From: Schistosoma haematobium
Lineage: Eukaryota; Platyhelminthes; Trematoda; Strigeidida; Schistosomatidae
Reading direction: 5' to 3'
Length of the DNA stretch: 64,000 nucleotides
NCBI RefSeq assembly: GCF_000699445.3
Contig: NC_067199.1
Coordinates: 34,332,902-34,396,901 of the forward strand
The notes beneath the pieces were generated by a model. The model saw nothing but the letters and a program-made list of their open reading frames with translations. It did no database searches and was not told the origin of the DNA. Below are positions 22,889-34,627 of the stretch, in pieces. Every line of letters begins with the position of its first letter. Position 1 is the first letter of the stretch. The translations under genes were made by a program, and so were the position numbers.

Positions 22889-23351
22889 GTAAGTTGTTAC
22901 ATTCATAAATGATTTCGTCTGAATGACTTTTCCAGTCATTTTCGTTGATTATTCTGTTCATTATTTATTCATGCATCTTTGATTAGCAATTGAAATTCAC
23001 TATACTGAATATCCATCCAGTCTAGAAATACTTTGATTACTATTGTGTTTATGACTTATTAACTTTGGTATTTCCAATGGCCGTTGTGTTCTTTTACATT
23101 AATTCCAAACTCCACATTCCCATAGATTCTGATTCATGGGAACTTATTTTCAGTCGGTTAATTATTTATTCTATACGGTGGTTAAGAAATGATGAAAATA
23201 TAAATTTCACTATGTGAGGCTTTTCAGAAAAAGACAAAGTGAAATCCTACAAGAACTCACAATATCTCATCTCTAAATAAATAATTATTTAGAGAGACTC
23301 AGTAGATTTCGATAGTTATTTCAGTGTAATTGTGAACTTATAATAAATCTT

Positions 23352-23705
23352 AATAGTTGAATTCATGAGACGATTTAAGCTAGACCGCTATTCAAAACCT
23401 GGAAACACAGGACGATCGTTTCGTCGTAGTATGGAGACAGTTAGTTACCTCAGACAACGGATGAAGAGCTGCACAAGATCATGGATCGATTGATGTTAGA
23501 CATTACCACCGTTGGATGTCGTCTCAGTGATCTAGAGGTGGAGCGTTCGCACGCGAGACTGAAGGTCCTATGTTCTAGTGCTGTGCGCGGGATGGTGGGT
23601 GCGCACTATTGAGGTGTCCCATACTGAGATGAAACGGCCTATCAGTACTTACAGATTCGCGATGCTGGTTTAGCTTAGATCAACTTATGAATTCAACTGT
23701 CAAGA
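23352..23705. mobile_element. Hammerhead SINE, family A, inverted pair
   Basis: A minus fragment (23352-23443) is followed by a near-complete plus unit (23485-23705) with box A (ctcagtgatctagaggtgga) and a degenerate box B. The plus ribozyme reads ATTGAGGTG at the core and is dead. Confidence 0.7.
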
Positions 23706-24337
23706 TTGCTGCATTCTCCACAAATCCCCATTCCGATTTTAATGAATCCTTCAGAGTAGGCATATCTGTACAAACATACCATGCTGCTAAATAATTCTTA
23801 ATTAACGGTTAACAGTCATAGGAACTTACAGAGGTATTGATCTGATGAATATTAATCCACTGAACAGTGTTTGTAATGGGTGTTCGGATTATGGGTGATA
23901 TCAGTCAAGTGATATCAAATGTTAAAACGTATGTATATGTTTACTCATATTGATAGGTTACTTGAGGTATTTATCGAGGAAATCATTTTTCATTTGTGAA
24001 ACTGGAATGCTTCATTTAACTCCCTACAGTTAGTAATTTAGTTATTTACATTATAATAATACCTTCATTTATGTCAAATAGATCACTGATCACTTTTGTT
24101 ACATTTTACCACAATATCCATTTCTCCATCTTACGAATGAGATAATATCTGTAGTGGATGGTTTGGTTAATAGAGGTTATGAAACACATTTTAATTGATT
24201 TCATTGAAGCATTTTATTGAAATTGAACCTATTGTCATGTCCTATGATGCGTTAAATATGACGTGACAAAATTACCAATCACAATATCGACTTCTATGAC
24301 ATTATGTTTGTGCTAAACCAATGGAAAATTGTAGTAA

Positions 24338-24512
24338 TTTAATGGTCGAATTCATCAGTCAATTTAAGCTAGACCACCCTGGAAAACTTGGAAGCACTGG
24401 ACGGTTGTTTCGTCCTGCCTAAATGTCCCATACTGATATGAAACGGCCCTCCAGTGTTTGCAAGTTTTCCAGGGTACCCTCAATTAAATCAACTCATGAA
24501 TTCAACCATTAA
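24338..24512. mobile_element. Palindromic pair of hammerhead SINE fragments
   Basis: Two family A 3' ends sit head to head with almost no spacer. The arms (about 80 bp each, starting aatggtcgaattcat and ending atgaattcaaccatt) can form a long hairpin. Confidence 0.75.
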
Positions 24513-24860
24513 ATTATTATTATTATTATTCTGAACAAGGAAAGTGAATTGAATGAATTTTCAGTTAGAAGAATGGTTCATAAATATAAGGGTCATTTAA
24601 AAACCTCAAGCATTTTAAAGTCCTTTAGCATGCACAAGTTACTTTCCAAAATACGTCACTGTACTATCATGCTTCTGTTTTACAGTGAGTTTACATTATT
24701 GTGGAATCACTTCATCTAAATACGTTGAATATTATTTTAGGTAAACAGTAATAATTTGACATATATCAAGACTATTTCAGATTATTTGATTTAAACAATC
24801 CTACGTTGTAGCTGACTGACATTTTACTTATTTGTCAATATCCATTCACCTTGATCTTCG

Positions 24861-25109
24861 CTGAAACCAACTCTTACTGTCGAACCGGGTTTCACTGTTG
24901 AACATAATTGCGAACATTGGCGGAGACTTGTATGTAAACATACGATAACTGAGTGGAGAATTATAGAAGTAATGGGTCGTCGACCTGTTGTTCAACGTAT
25001 AGCTATTCTACAAAAATATAGATCAATGTACGGAAAGAATTTACCTACCAAATTTACCTCTAAATTAATTGGATGTTTTAAAGTTTGTTTGATTCTACAA
25101 CTTACTTAG
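24861..25109 (+). pseudogene. Relic duplicate of annexin locus 2 exon 2
   Basis: An 81-codon open frame (24864-25109) reads KPTLTVEPGFTVEHNCE, VMGRRPVVQRIAILQKYRSM, YGKNLPTKFTSKLIGCFKVC, then a stop. It aligns along its length with the intact exon that starts 28 bp later. The intron end before it is also duplicated, but its acceptor has changed from TTAG to TTCG. The relic keeps a more canonical repeat 1 (YGKNLPTKFTSKLIG) than the exon that is used. Confidence 0.8.
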
Positions 25110-25137
25110 TTGTAAATATCCATTCTTCTAATGTTAG

Positions 25138-25519
25138 ATGAAACCAACATTAACACCTAAAGAGGATTTCTGTGTTGAACATGACTGTGAACGTTTAATG
25201 AATGCTATGGATAGATTAAAGATTAGAGAAAAAGAAATCGTTGATGTAATGGGTCGTCGATCTGTTGTTCAACGTATAGCAATTCTACAAAAATATAAAT
25301 TTCTGTATATAGACAATTTATTCGCCATATTTAATTCTATATTAACTGGATGTTTAAAAGATTGTTTGATTGCGTTGTGCTATACACCAGCAGAATTTGA
25401 TGCAATAGAACTTCATAGAGCAATGAGAGGAACTGATACTGATGAAGATACAATAATTGAAATTCTTTGTACAAGAACGAATGAACAAATCAGAAGAATT
25501 AAGAATGTTTATCCAAAAT
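25138..25519 (+). CDS. Annexin locus 2 exon 2: repeat 1 and start of repeat 2
   Basis: Acceptor TGTTAG, donor gtaagt, 382 bp. It reads MKPTLTPKEDFCVEHDCERL, VMGRRSVVQRIAILQKYKF, then HRAMRGTDTDEDTIIEILCT. The first Met is internal once spliced to exon 1. Repeat 1 lacks the glycine-rich calcium loop and its second half (LYIDNLFAIFNSILTG) is unusual. Its end corresponds to bases 1-99 in gene 1. Confidence 0.82.
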
Positions 25520-26485
25520 GTAAGTTATTAGTTAATAAAATCATGAATTATTTATAGTGAAGATTGGTCACCATAAATTTGGTTAAACTGAAGAATCATT
25601 GAGAATACAAGGAATAACATAAATCTAGTTTTTACTATTTTACAATACATTGGTAGTTTGCACAAACAAACCTTCAAGAAACCAGGGATTCTAGGTCCAT
25701 TAGCCATAGCCATCAACTTTAAGCTAATGGGTTAGAATCCAATTGTCCACAGTTCTAAATAAAAGCTCTGTTTATATTTTATATTTCAGGGTTACATTAA
25801 TTGAATAAACAATAATCTTTATCTAAATTTAAGATTATAATCAGATGAAAATATTTCACTTCTATAATGTACCTTTAATGTTATCCATCTAACCATATGG
25901 GTCTATGGTAGCCATTTCAATATATTTCATTTTGCTAAGGAGAAATACCCTGACATCAACATTTGAAAAATTACTAACTGCTACTATTGTGAAGCAAACT
26001 TATTCGTTACGCAACTCCATGAGTTCACTTGGAAAGTAATAATGATGTACGCAATTGGAATAGAAGATGTAAATTTCATTTTATTTCGAACATGTCAAGT
26101 AGATATACATATATCTCATTTTTCATGTTCACACTGTGATTATAGTTCAAAACTTGTTTCAATGTGAAAACAAACAGTGGAATTCAGGAATGTTCATCTA
26201 ATGAGTCTGATGTAGGAAGAAGTGAACCGCGTGGACTACACTGTAGTCACAATTCATATTTGATAAGAAAGAAAGAATGAATGAATGAATGACTATTTGA
26301 AAGATTCATTCAGACAGATTCAATAGATTGATCAAAATTACAATCCCTTGAAAATACTATAATCTGGACATACTAGCTGTTTCTAAAGTTGATATTCAAA
26401 TCCTTAATATTCATGGAAAAACAAGTTGTTTCTCAGAGAAATTAAATGTTACAAAGTTTGAAAATTCAATTTGTCTACCCATTAT
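25520..26485 (+). other. Start of intron 2, nothing recognised
   Basis: Only a short GAAT run near 26275-26292 stands out. No gene or mobile element was identified. Confidence 0.6.
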
Positions 26486-27070
26486 CAGAAGGGGGTGTTC
26501 TAGATATTATAGTAATTTTAATAGTTGAGATCATGAGTCAACTGAAGGTGGACCACCATGGAAAACCTAGAAGCACTGGATGACCGTTTTGTACTAATGT
26601 GGGACCCTCGGCAGTGCGCATCCACGATCCCGCCTCGCAGATTTCGAACCCAGAACCTATCAACGTAGCTTCAATTGACTCATGATCTCAACTACTGAAA
26701 TTACTATAATATCCACAAAAATCCCTTCTGATATTAATCAACATATGCTTACTAGTGATTGGCTTCAAGAGGTGTTTCCTGGAGTTCTAGTGAGAAGCAG
26801 TGACTAGTGGAGTTCAACCGGGTTTGTTGTGAGATAGTAGCTGACTGAAGACAATGGTGGATGTGTCGCTCAATTTCGTGGATTAGTTGAAGTTAGACAT
26901 TAACACAATTGGATGCCGGCCGGCTCAGTGGTCTAGAGGTTAAGCACTCGCGAAGCGGGATCGTGGATGCGCACTGCCGAGGAGTCTCATATTAGGACAA
27001 AACGGTCATTCAGTGCTTCCAGGTTTTCCGTGGTGGTCTAGCTTCAAATGACTGATCATCTCAACTCTTG
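26486..27070. mobile_element. Hammerhead SINEs, family A: minus fragment plus head-to-tail plus units
   Basis: A minus fragment (26486-26670) is followed by a plus tail (26671-26735) that runs straight through the linker into a full plus unit (about 26736-27070) with box A (gctcagtggtctagaggtta). This is a clear head-to-tail junction. The plus ribozyme (26972-27017) has CCGAGGA and AAAA. The minus one (26572-26620) has CCGAGGG and AAAA. Neither should be active, although stem I is kept in both. Confidence 0.8.
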
Positions 27071-27551
27071 AAATTACATATTATCAGCATAGTTTTACAT
27101 AATTTCTATGGTCAACATTGTTTATTTTAAAATAATGAGTAATCATTTCCAAACTATGTAGATCTTCACACAAATACAATTAAGTAACCATCTTGTGTTT
27201 ATTGAGAAAACCTCTTTGAAATGAATTTCTTAAAGTTCTAAGATGGTTAGATTTATGCTTTAGAAGGAATTTATTGTGGTACGATAGATCGGAACTACTT
27301 ACTTCTCCATACATAACTCATTCTAATCACATCACATTGAATATTTCAATTTATTTACCAATTAGTGTCATATAGATTTATAGATGTAAGATATGTATTC
27401 ACGATATATCACTGTTTGACACTTGAATGTATATTCGTTCTCTTTATTGGTCAATATTACCAATTCAAATCTATTCATTAGATACTAATTGTATATGCCA
27501 TTGAACAAACTGATAGATACATGTTAATTTTATCGGCGTCTGTTCATTTGT
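27071..27551 (+). other. Intron sequence, nothing recognised
   Basis: AT-rich, no shared repeat noticed. Confidence 0.6.
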
Positions 27552-27830
27552 ACTGTAGTAGATAAGGATACAACTGGGGACAATCGGATGTATTGGAACA
27601 CAAAATAACAGAACAACTTAGTAAAATCTAGAATCCATACAATAAACACTTCATTTGCAAAATGTAAATCAATCATCTCAGACTTCACTGTGCCTTCATT
27701 TCCAAAGGAATCATTCTCCTATCTTGTTCACTTTTCTTCAATCTTCTTAACTTTCTGTTGTCAGCTATTTCACTTTCGATTGATGATACATACTACTCAT
27801 ATCTGTCGACATCAGTAGCACACACCACAG
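27552..27830 (+). repeat. Dispersed repeat R3, copy 4
   Basis: It ends gtcgacatcagtagcacacacc. Close in sequence to copy 5 at 31.3 kb (both share cttcattt and tcttcaatcttct). Confidence 0.78.
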
Positions 27831-28147
27831 TACTTCTTGGATTATCAGAAATTATGTAGCTCTAAGATCCTCATAATTTACATTGTGAATTTTTGAAAGT
27901 TTGTGTATACTATTTGCTTTGTATTTCGAAATCACTTTCATCTATTTCGTCCAAAAATTGAGCAAAATCTGATCATAATCCTGTTTAAAGATTTATGATA
28001 TTACAAGTCTACTGAAATTGAACGAATTAAAACAGGATTGAAATCTATGATTCAGTAGATAAAATTTAAATGGTTCAACTATTATTTCACTGTTCTACGT
28101 CAATTATGAACTGTACATGATTTGTTTAACTAGTTTATTGTTGACTA

Positions 28148-28532
28148 TGTTGAGAGATCCAGAAAATCCTTCAGAGAAAGCCAAAACAGGCTCTGAAAAC
28201 GTTGAGAAAACCTCTTATCTAATCAACATTTAATAAAAGTTTTTCCATAAACATTTGAAAAGTGAAACGTCACATGTCGCGTTTCTAATTGGATCATTAC
28301 CTATACTGCTATTATGTTTAGTAGAGCCCCAGTATTTTCTGGAAAACAAGGCCATATAGAATGCTATAAATAAATATCCTAGAGTTTCTGTACATAAACA
28401 GACCTTTGAGTAAAACGTTTTGTTCCATATTTCTCATCTTTTCTTTCGTGTTCAATTGTTATATAGATTTAGCCTGGGTGTTATTAGAGAGCTTAGGAAA
28501 CCGAATCTAGCGTTCAATTAAAACACTTATCA
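28148..28532 (+). mobile_element. Solo LTR of a Ty3/Gypsy element
   Basis: 385 bp, TGTTGAG...CTTATCA, diverged but colinear with the LTRs at 49247 and 58962 (tttctgtaca, gagtaaa, cgtgttcaatt, agcttagga, tagcgttcaat). The flanking pentamers GACTA and GATTA fit a 5-bp target duplication with one change. It lies in intron 2 of annexin locus 2. Confidence 0.75.
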
Positions 28533-28994
28533 GATTATTTAAGAAGCCTGTCATATAGTTATATTATTTTTGTTTACTTAATTAATCGTTCATTAAAATA
28601 GTGACCATATATAGTAATGAAAGCATTCATTAGTTTAAATATACTTACCTGTTTAAAAATAGCTCTTTTCATATTCTATTTATCTAGGTCAATATGAAAG
28701 ATTAGTATAGTATTCTGTAAACAGTAGTATTCTTAACTGACAGTTGGTATATAATATTAGCTTTTCTTATTACACTAAAACATTTGAAATACCATAGTTA
28801 TTGACCAGTTGGTTCAACCTTTAGCTCTAACGTAAATGTACGCATTGCTTTTGTAGGTCTATACGTTAAGATATTCAATGATTATTTAATTATAAAGAGA
28901 TAATAGAAGTGTAAATCATGGGGTATCACCTATGTGGTATAAAGTTGAAGAACTTGTCACGATGCCTGAAAACCATGAATCTGATAAGTGATAT
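28533..28994 (+). other. Intron sequence, nothing recognised
   Basis: AT-rich, no feature seen. Confidence 0.6.
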
Positions 28995-29372
28995 GATTAT
29001 GAATGCGTACTGCAGAAAAGTCTCACATTTTGGTGAAAAAGCTGTACGCTAAATATAGGCTTCAATCTACTGTGTGAGATAACAAACCAGATCCCGGTGA
29101 AGAAGAAATCAGAATGAAGCACTGGAAGTGGATAGGACACACATTGAGGAAAGCACCAAACTGTGTCACAACGCAAGACCTCATTTAGTCCTCTAGGCTA
29201 AAGGAGAAGAGGAAGATCAAAGAACAGATTACTCCGAGAAGCGAAAAGACATGGCAAGAATGAACAAATATTGGATAGACTAGAAGGAAGGCCCAGTACA
29301 GAGTGGGTTGGAGAATGCTGGTTGATGTCATATGCTCCATTGGGAGTAACAGGCGTAAATAAGTAAGTAAGT
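28995..29372 (+). mobile_element. Chimeric repeat: hammerhead-like head fused to RTE 3' end
   Basis: It begins gattatgaatgcgtactgcag. The RTE 3' region follows from about 29068 and ends in a (TAAG)n tail at 29353-29374. The stretch aaatataggcttcaat at 29051 recurs after the tail as aaaataggctttcaat, possibly a target duplication for the RTE part. The same composite is at 15239-15606. The coding remnant ([20 protein letters not shown]) has stops. Confidence 0.65.
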
Positions 29373-29478
29373 AAAAATAGGCTTTCAATGCTGATTTAGC
29401 TGATGTCAGTCAGTCATGTAAACGATAAACAATTTTTTCGCTTTTTAAATAATAACCACGTTTTTCGTTAAATTTTAG

Positions 29479-29666
29479 TATTCTATGGACGTGATTTAGA
29501 AGATGATGTGAACGATAATACTGAACATCCTTTTAAATCAATATATATAGCTTTACTGAAATGCGAATAGAGATGAATTCACATTTATAGATGGAAATCT
29601 TGTACGAAGAGATGTGGAAGAACTACTTAGAGCAATGAAACAAGACATTAAAATTGATGAATCAAA
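29479..29666 (+). pseudogene. Annexin locus 2 exon 3, +1 frameshift
   Basis: Acceptor TTTTAG, donor gtaagt. It reads FYGRDLEDDVNDNTEHPFKS, then IALLK. An extra base near 29568 shifts the frame into TAG. In the next frame it resumes NRDEFTFIDGNLVRRDVEEL and ends KIDES. The length is 188 bp versus 187 in gene 1. Confidence 0.82.
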
Positions 29667-30730
29667 GTAAGTGTACTGTTTTTACTATGCCGGAATAAAT
29701 ATTAGACAAAAGTGAACTTTCGGAACTAACCAATCTGAAGTTATTATTGATGTTTTCGCTGTACTCTTATTAAATATTTTAACTGTTACATTCTTACACT
29801 CCTCCAATTTTGTTTGACGCAGTAAACATTGTTTTGTCTTTTACATTTCCCAAAGTTATTGTTAATTCATTACAAACCTAATACTCAGTTCCTTCCCATT
29901 TATGGTGCAGTTGTGCTCATATTGTAAATTCCTAATTCTGTTGATGTGTTGCCACGATTTTGCTCTATATTACTGTATGAGTGATCGAAAAATTCGAACT
30001 GTTTAGTTGGAGGTCATCTGTCTGCTGAGTTGTTTTTCTTTGTGGCTATCGGGGAGTAAACGTGGAAACTGCATTCCGGACAAATAGTCATTCAGTTGTT
30101 ATCTCACATTTAGCGTATCATCCGTTAACCTGATGTAATTGGTACTAGACGTCAATCTAAATGAACTAATCAATACATGGACCAGATCAATGCAACTACT
30201 TTCTCGTCTTACAGTTCGGTCATTCAAGCTCTAAATAACTGAACAAAGATATCTGTTTATTCTCCTCCAACACATTAGTTTTTCTTTGCAGATATACTAG
30301 TATGATTTATTGATCCTACATAGCTCTTACTTAGTTTGTGAATTTCGCATTGAAAGAGAATTCCATTTTATAAACAGAACTGTTGTGACTTATTATAAAT
30401 AATTATGTTTGTGTGAGGATCCCACTTTCACTCACTTGTTTGCTTCTGGGCTACGTTTAGGTCTCAATTATTTCACCATAAATGCCTTACTTTTGTAAAG
30501 ATCGTCGACTAATTCACGAGTACAAAGTACGAAATTTTACTGCGAATTAAAATTCCCAATATATATATATCTCCTATGTATCCATCAGTCCCGAAATCTA
30601 ACTAGAACTCTAGATACATCATTGATTAAATTAATGAATGTGATCCTCTAATCAATTTGAAGCAACATACAACACGTTGTTCTTTTTAATGAACTGGTGA
30701 AATAACTTTTTTAATATCTTCACTTATTAG
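29667..30730 (+). other. Intron 3, nothing recognised
   Basis: No repeat or coding sequence identified. Confidence 0.6.
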
Positions 30731-30861
30731 ATTCATGCCTATCTTGATTACACGATCCTATGGTCACTTACGAGCTGTATTCAATGAATATTCGTTACAT
30801 AGTGAACGTGATTTGGAAGAGGAAATGCGTGGACATGCAGTCGATTGTATACTGTCTATTG
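30731..30861 (+). CDS. Annexin locus 2 exon 4: repeat 3
   Basis: Acceptor TATTAG, donor gtaagt. It reads FMPILITRSYGHLRAVFNEY, then SERDLEEEMRGHAVDCILSI. It is 12 bp shorter than the gene 1 exon, the gap falling inside the [11 protein letters not shown] segment. The frame is kept. Confidence 0.82.
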
Positions 30862-30897
30862 GTAAGTAGTCATCACTATTATGTATTCAAAGGAATT

Positions 30898-31105
30898 GTG
30901 AGTTGAATAATTAGTATGCTCTTTCTCCTGTGTATTTTGAAGCCTACTGCTACAGAAGCTTCTGTCACACTAGTTGTTCTCATCTGCATTTGTTTGTGTG
31001 TTTGGGATAGAAGTGTCAGTTCATCTGCAAAGTCCAGATCTTCTAATTGATCCTGAGCTGTCCATTGTATTCCATGTTTCCCCTCAGATGTTAAGATCTT
31101 CATAT
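30898..31105 (-). mobile_element. RTE LINE internal RT fragment
   Basis: On the minus strand it reads GIQWTAQDQLEDLDFADELT, matching the RTE copy at 44700-45449 (RT catalytic FADDL, here FADEL) and the following QMQM...VGFKIHRRK segment. Isolated in intron 4. Confidence 0.78.
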
Positions 31106-31289
31106 GAAGAGAAATTCTACTTAAAATTGAACATCTTTAAACTCTACAATTACTAGTTAACAGGTATTAAGGTATGACGTATTTGTCTAGTGTTTAGTAT
31201 TGATCAATTTCCACTAATCAACGAGATTTAATCTGATCATTAGTCTAAATGAAATAACATTGTAGATATCATGTTTTTGACGTGAGATA

Positions 31290-31557
31290 GTTCTGACTAA
31301 GTAGGGACAATTAGATGTATTTGAGCACAAAATTACAGGAAAACTTATTAAAATCTGAGAACCATACAGTAAATACTTCATTTGCACAATGTCAATCAAT
31401 CATCTCAGACTTCACTGTCCCTTCATTTCCACAGCGATCATTCACTGTTCTCGTTCACTTTTCTTCAATCTTCTCAACTTTCTGTTGCCAGGTATTTCAC
31501 TTCGATTGATGATACATACTACTATATTTGTTGACATCAGTAAGCACACACCACAAT
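31290..31557 (+). repeat. Dispersed repeat R3, copy 5
   Basis: It ends ttgacatcagtaagcacacacc. Closely similar to copy 4. Confidence 0.78.
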
Positions 31558-31748
31558 AGCATTAGGCTAATGTATTTTTAATCATTTATCACTGACTCGA
31601 TTACTTGCTGAAAACTATCAACAAATTGGATTGTTTGGTCTCATATTAAGTATAATTAAGTGAGCAAGTAATTGTTCTGTATAATGAACTCTTTTTTGCA
31701 TTTCTTACATTTACTTATGTATATTTCATTAATTAAAATTCATTTCAG

Positions 31749-31930
31749 TCCGTTGTATACAAAATAGACCAAGATATTTTGCTGAAAAATTAGTCAAGGC
31801 TACGGAAAATGCAGAAAAAGATTATGGAACAATTAATCGAATTATTGTCTCTCGTTGTGAAGTTGATATGGGACGAATTATGGAAGAATTTCTTGATTTA
31901 AAGGGAGAACCATTATATAAGTGTATAGAA
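31749..31930 (+). CDS. Annexin locus 2 exon 5: repeat 4
   Basis: 182 bp, as in gene 1. Acceptor TTTCAG, donor gtacgt. It reads RCIQNRPRYFAEKLVKATEN, YGTINRIIVSRCEVDMGRIM, EEFLDLKGEPLYKCIE. The GxGT loop is replaced by KDYGT. Confidence 0.83.
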
Positions 31931-32082
31931 GTACGTATAAACAATATTTAAGAAGTAATAATTTGCAATTATTATGATCCATTTACTGAAACTTAAACAT
32001 GGATACAATTGCTAATATAGACGGATTAGCTTAGTAAATACCATTATCTCTACGTGTTTATCTATATCCCCAACGTAATCGG

Positions 32083-32284
32083 AGTGAACAATAATGCTGA
32101 ATATTACTGAGTATTATTGCTTCAACCAAATACTTCTCGAAAACTTCTACGTTCATGACTTGAAGTGCATACATCACATTTGCAGTCTCACAGTCTATTG
32201 ATTCAATACACTTCAAAATGCTTCCGAAAACAATGACAATTGTCACTTAGTCGAGTTTTACTTAAAACAAGTTGTGTTAAGAGT
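32083..32284 (+). repeat. Dispersed repeat R4, left module
   Basis: Partner of 11893-12095. Confidence 0.75.
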
Positions 32285-32664
32285 CGATTGTTGAACATCA
32301 GAACTATCTGAAACTATTTCTATGTGAAAACTGTTTGTCAATTCATAGTTTAAGCTATCATAAGATTATTTCTTTTCCCAGTTAGGTGACCTACGTATTG
32401 TATGACGGTTAGAATTGATTCTCATTGAGAAGGAAGATGTTATTTCAAACAATTGTGGACACATTATACTGAGACTGATACTTAAATTAACACTTTCTGA
32501 TCCTACATACTACTTTGTCCTTGTTTCATGTGATGTGTTGTAGACTAATCGCTTGTTGAATCATTCAAATGAAGTTATTTTATCCACATCGATTGTCGGA
32601 ACAGAATGCTTTCACATTTTTCACGTCATATTACAAACTATATTCCTACGTAGATTTTCACCCG

Positions 32665-32892
32665 AATCAGTAGAAATTAATCGAACCTCATAAAGTCCGT
32701 AAACGGTGTGCAAACACATCATGAACAAAAGGTTCATGATATTGTTACGTTGTAACTGAATAATCCAAGGTGTTTGTCAGCTGAAAATTGACCCAGAAAT
32801 TTCATGGTTGTATTGTATGTTGCTGAAACTTGATTATAACAACAAATTGAAGAGTTTCGACATGTTTCGAAATACAGTTCTAAGAAGACTAG
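32665..32892 (+). repeat. Dispersed repeat R4, right module
   Basis: Partner of 12641-12869. Unlike that copy, it is not followed by the 183-bp direct repeat. Confidence 0.75.
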
Positions 32893-33238
32893 ACCATCCT
32901 GCATCCATGTATAGATGTGTGCGTGTTTGTCTGATTTGATGATAACGTCAGATCACTTCGGAAATGAATCAATTGAACAAGAACCTTCATATTTAATCTC
33001 CCACTATTGTTTCGACTAGAGTATCTTTCGTTTTGGTAAATCCTAGTGTTCAATTATAGCATACTAGTTCGACTTATGTGAATGTATGTCATATTCTACA
33101 TTGATAATAATTGATGGCATAATTTGTAGCAAATTTTACCATGCATTACTTGTGCATTGAAGTTATTTATCAAGTGATCAAACGTGATAAAAGGAAATAA
33201 TTTTACAAATTTTATTTCTCAAAAATATTTTATTTCAG

Positions 33239-33295
33239 TGTTTTAGAAACGACTCATCAAACCAGATAAAATCAATTATTGAACGAATTTATTGA
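33239..33295 (+). CDS. Annexin locus 2 terminal exon
   Basis: Acceptor TTTCAG, phase 0. It reads CFRNDSSNQIKSIIERIY and a stop, 18 codons, compared with 17 in gene 1. NDSS stands where gene 1 has DDTS, and the GDYRR signature is lost. The call depends on position and phase. Confidence 0.65.
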   Translation, partial: CFRNDSSNQIKSIIERIY

Positions 33296-34627
33296 ATTGG
33301 GCACTGAATAATTATCGATGTCTGTTATTGAAGCTTATCAACGGATAATCTACTTACCAATTACATTATTAATCATATATTTACATTGATTAAAGTCATC
33401 AAACAATTACGAAGTTATTCTGTAGACGTCAACGATTTCCGGCTTCACAAAATATATTTCTTGACATGTTTCGATTCACAATGAACAAAAGCCATTTCCT
33501 CCTTTAACAAGAATTGTATTAACAAATGAAAATATTATTATTCACACTTATTTTATCTCCTTATCTCCTCTCTCCGTCTTCTCTCTCCCTCTGTCTTTAC
33601 CCTATACTCCATTTGATTAATCTCCTAACAAAATGTAGTAATAAGATACGTTCGCTTAACTATTCTGCTTAAATGAATACAATTATTTTGTTATAAGATT
33701 GATTTGTTCAAGTTTTCATTGAGAGGAGTGAGTGGTGTGAAGCAAGTTGAAAGATATTAGTTTATTCAACTGAATGATCATTAGGTTGTTTATCATGAGT
33801 CCTCCAACAATTCAAATCGGAGAACAACAAAGGAGAGATACATTCAGTGTCACTTCAAGACTTTTAAACAAATCATGCAGCAAATCAAACCGTGACTTCT
33901 TCATGTTGTGTATTGACCAGTTAGAATGAAATATGCATGTTTTAGAATGCATTCTGTTTTCGATCTAGTAATAGACATTGATTAATCTGGTGAAGACCAC
34001 CTCGTTGAACGAATGTATTTCACTCAACTTCAGTTTACTTAACATTAATCCTCATCCTCCCAATAATATTTTGTGCTGATTGAAAAATTATGTATACTTC
34101 AATAAAGTAATTGATAACTGTATTCCAGATCAGTTTGATTGCTAAATACTTGAAAGTGCATTATCCTATTTCTTCTACCAATCTGAGTCCATTCACTGAT
34201 AATTAAACTGAAACATCTGTCAGTCTACACTGATTTGATAGTTGATATCAGTTTACAGTGGATACTAATCACTATCTACTTAAATCTCGTAATTACAACA
34301 CAATCAGGATGATACGATTATTGTCATGAGTTCCAGTATTAGAAACGACATGATCGAATGCTCACATAGTAATAGGTTAATCTGTTAGCGTAGTCAACAA
34401 AATTCCTAACAGCATGAAAATATTTTCACCTGTGAAATAATCTGAAAGCTCATATAAATAGAAGGAAGTTAGCGATGATATGTTCCAGAAAGTCAGCGAA
34501 GTCTTTGCTTTCACAACATAGGACATCATAGAACACAACACCATGAAGAGCATTCATCTGACCTGAAAATCATCTTCAAAAGTTAATGAGGAACGTAATA
34601 AGCAAAGCATTACATATATAGTCAAAA
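33296..34627. other. Sequence after annexin locus 2, nothing recognised
   Basis: AT-rich, with a pyrimidine-rich stretch near 33550-33610. An AATAAA occurs near 34100 but is too far to assign. Confidence 0.6.

Larger units (their letters stand above)
22889..24860 (+). other. Intron with SINE copies
   Basis: It carries family A SINEs at 23352-23705 and a palindromic pair at 24338-24512. From 24825 on it is a duplicate of the end of the intron before exon 2. Confidence 0.65.
31931..33238 (+). other. Intron 5 carrying R4 repeat modules
   Basis: R4 modules at 32083-32284 and 32665-32892. The remainder is unrecognised. Confidence 0.65.
22568..33295 (+). pseudogene. Annexin locus 2, divergent paralogue with a frameshift (six exons)
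   Basis: Six exons (22568-22888, 25138-25519, 29479-29666, 30731-30861, 31749-31930, 33239-33295) join in the same phases as gene 1. The predicted protein has a 107-residue leader and four annexin repeats. Repeat 1 lacks GxGT. Repeat 2 has RGTDTDE and NDNTEH in place of GxGT and DETSG. Repeat 3 has KQDIKIDE. The last exon reads FRNDSSNQIKSIIERIY in place of the DDTSGDY ending. Exon 3 is 188 bp instead of 187, which puts the frame into an early stop. It is either a pseudogene, or a calcium-insensitive paralogue if the extra base is an assembly error; splice sites and other frames are well kept. Confidence 0.78.
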
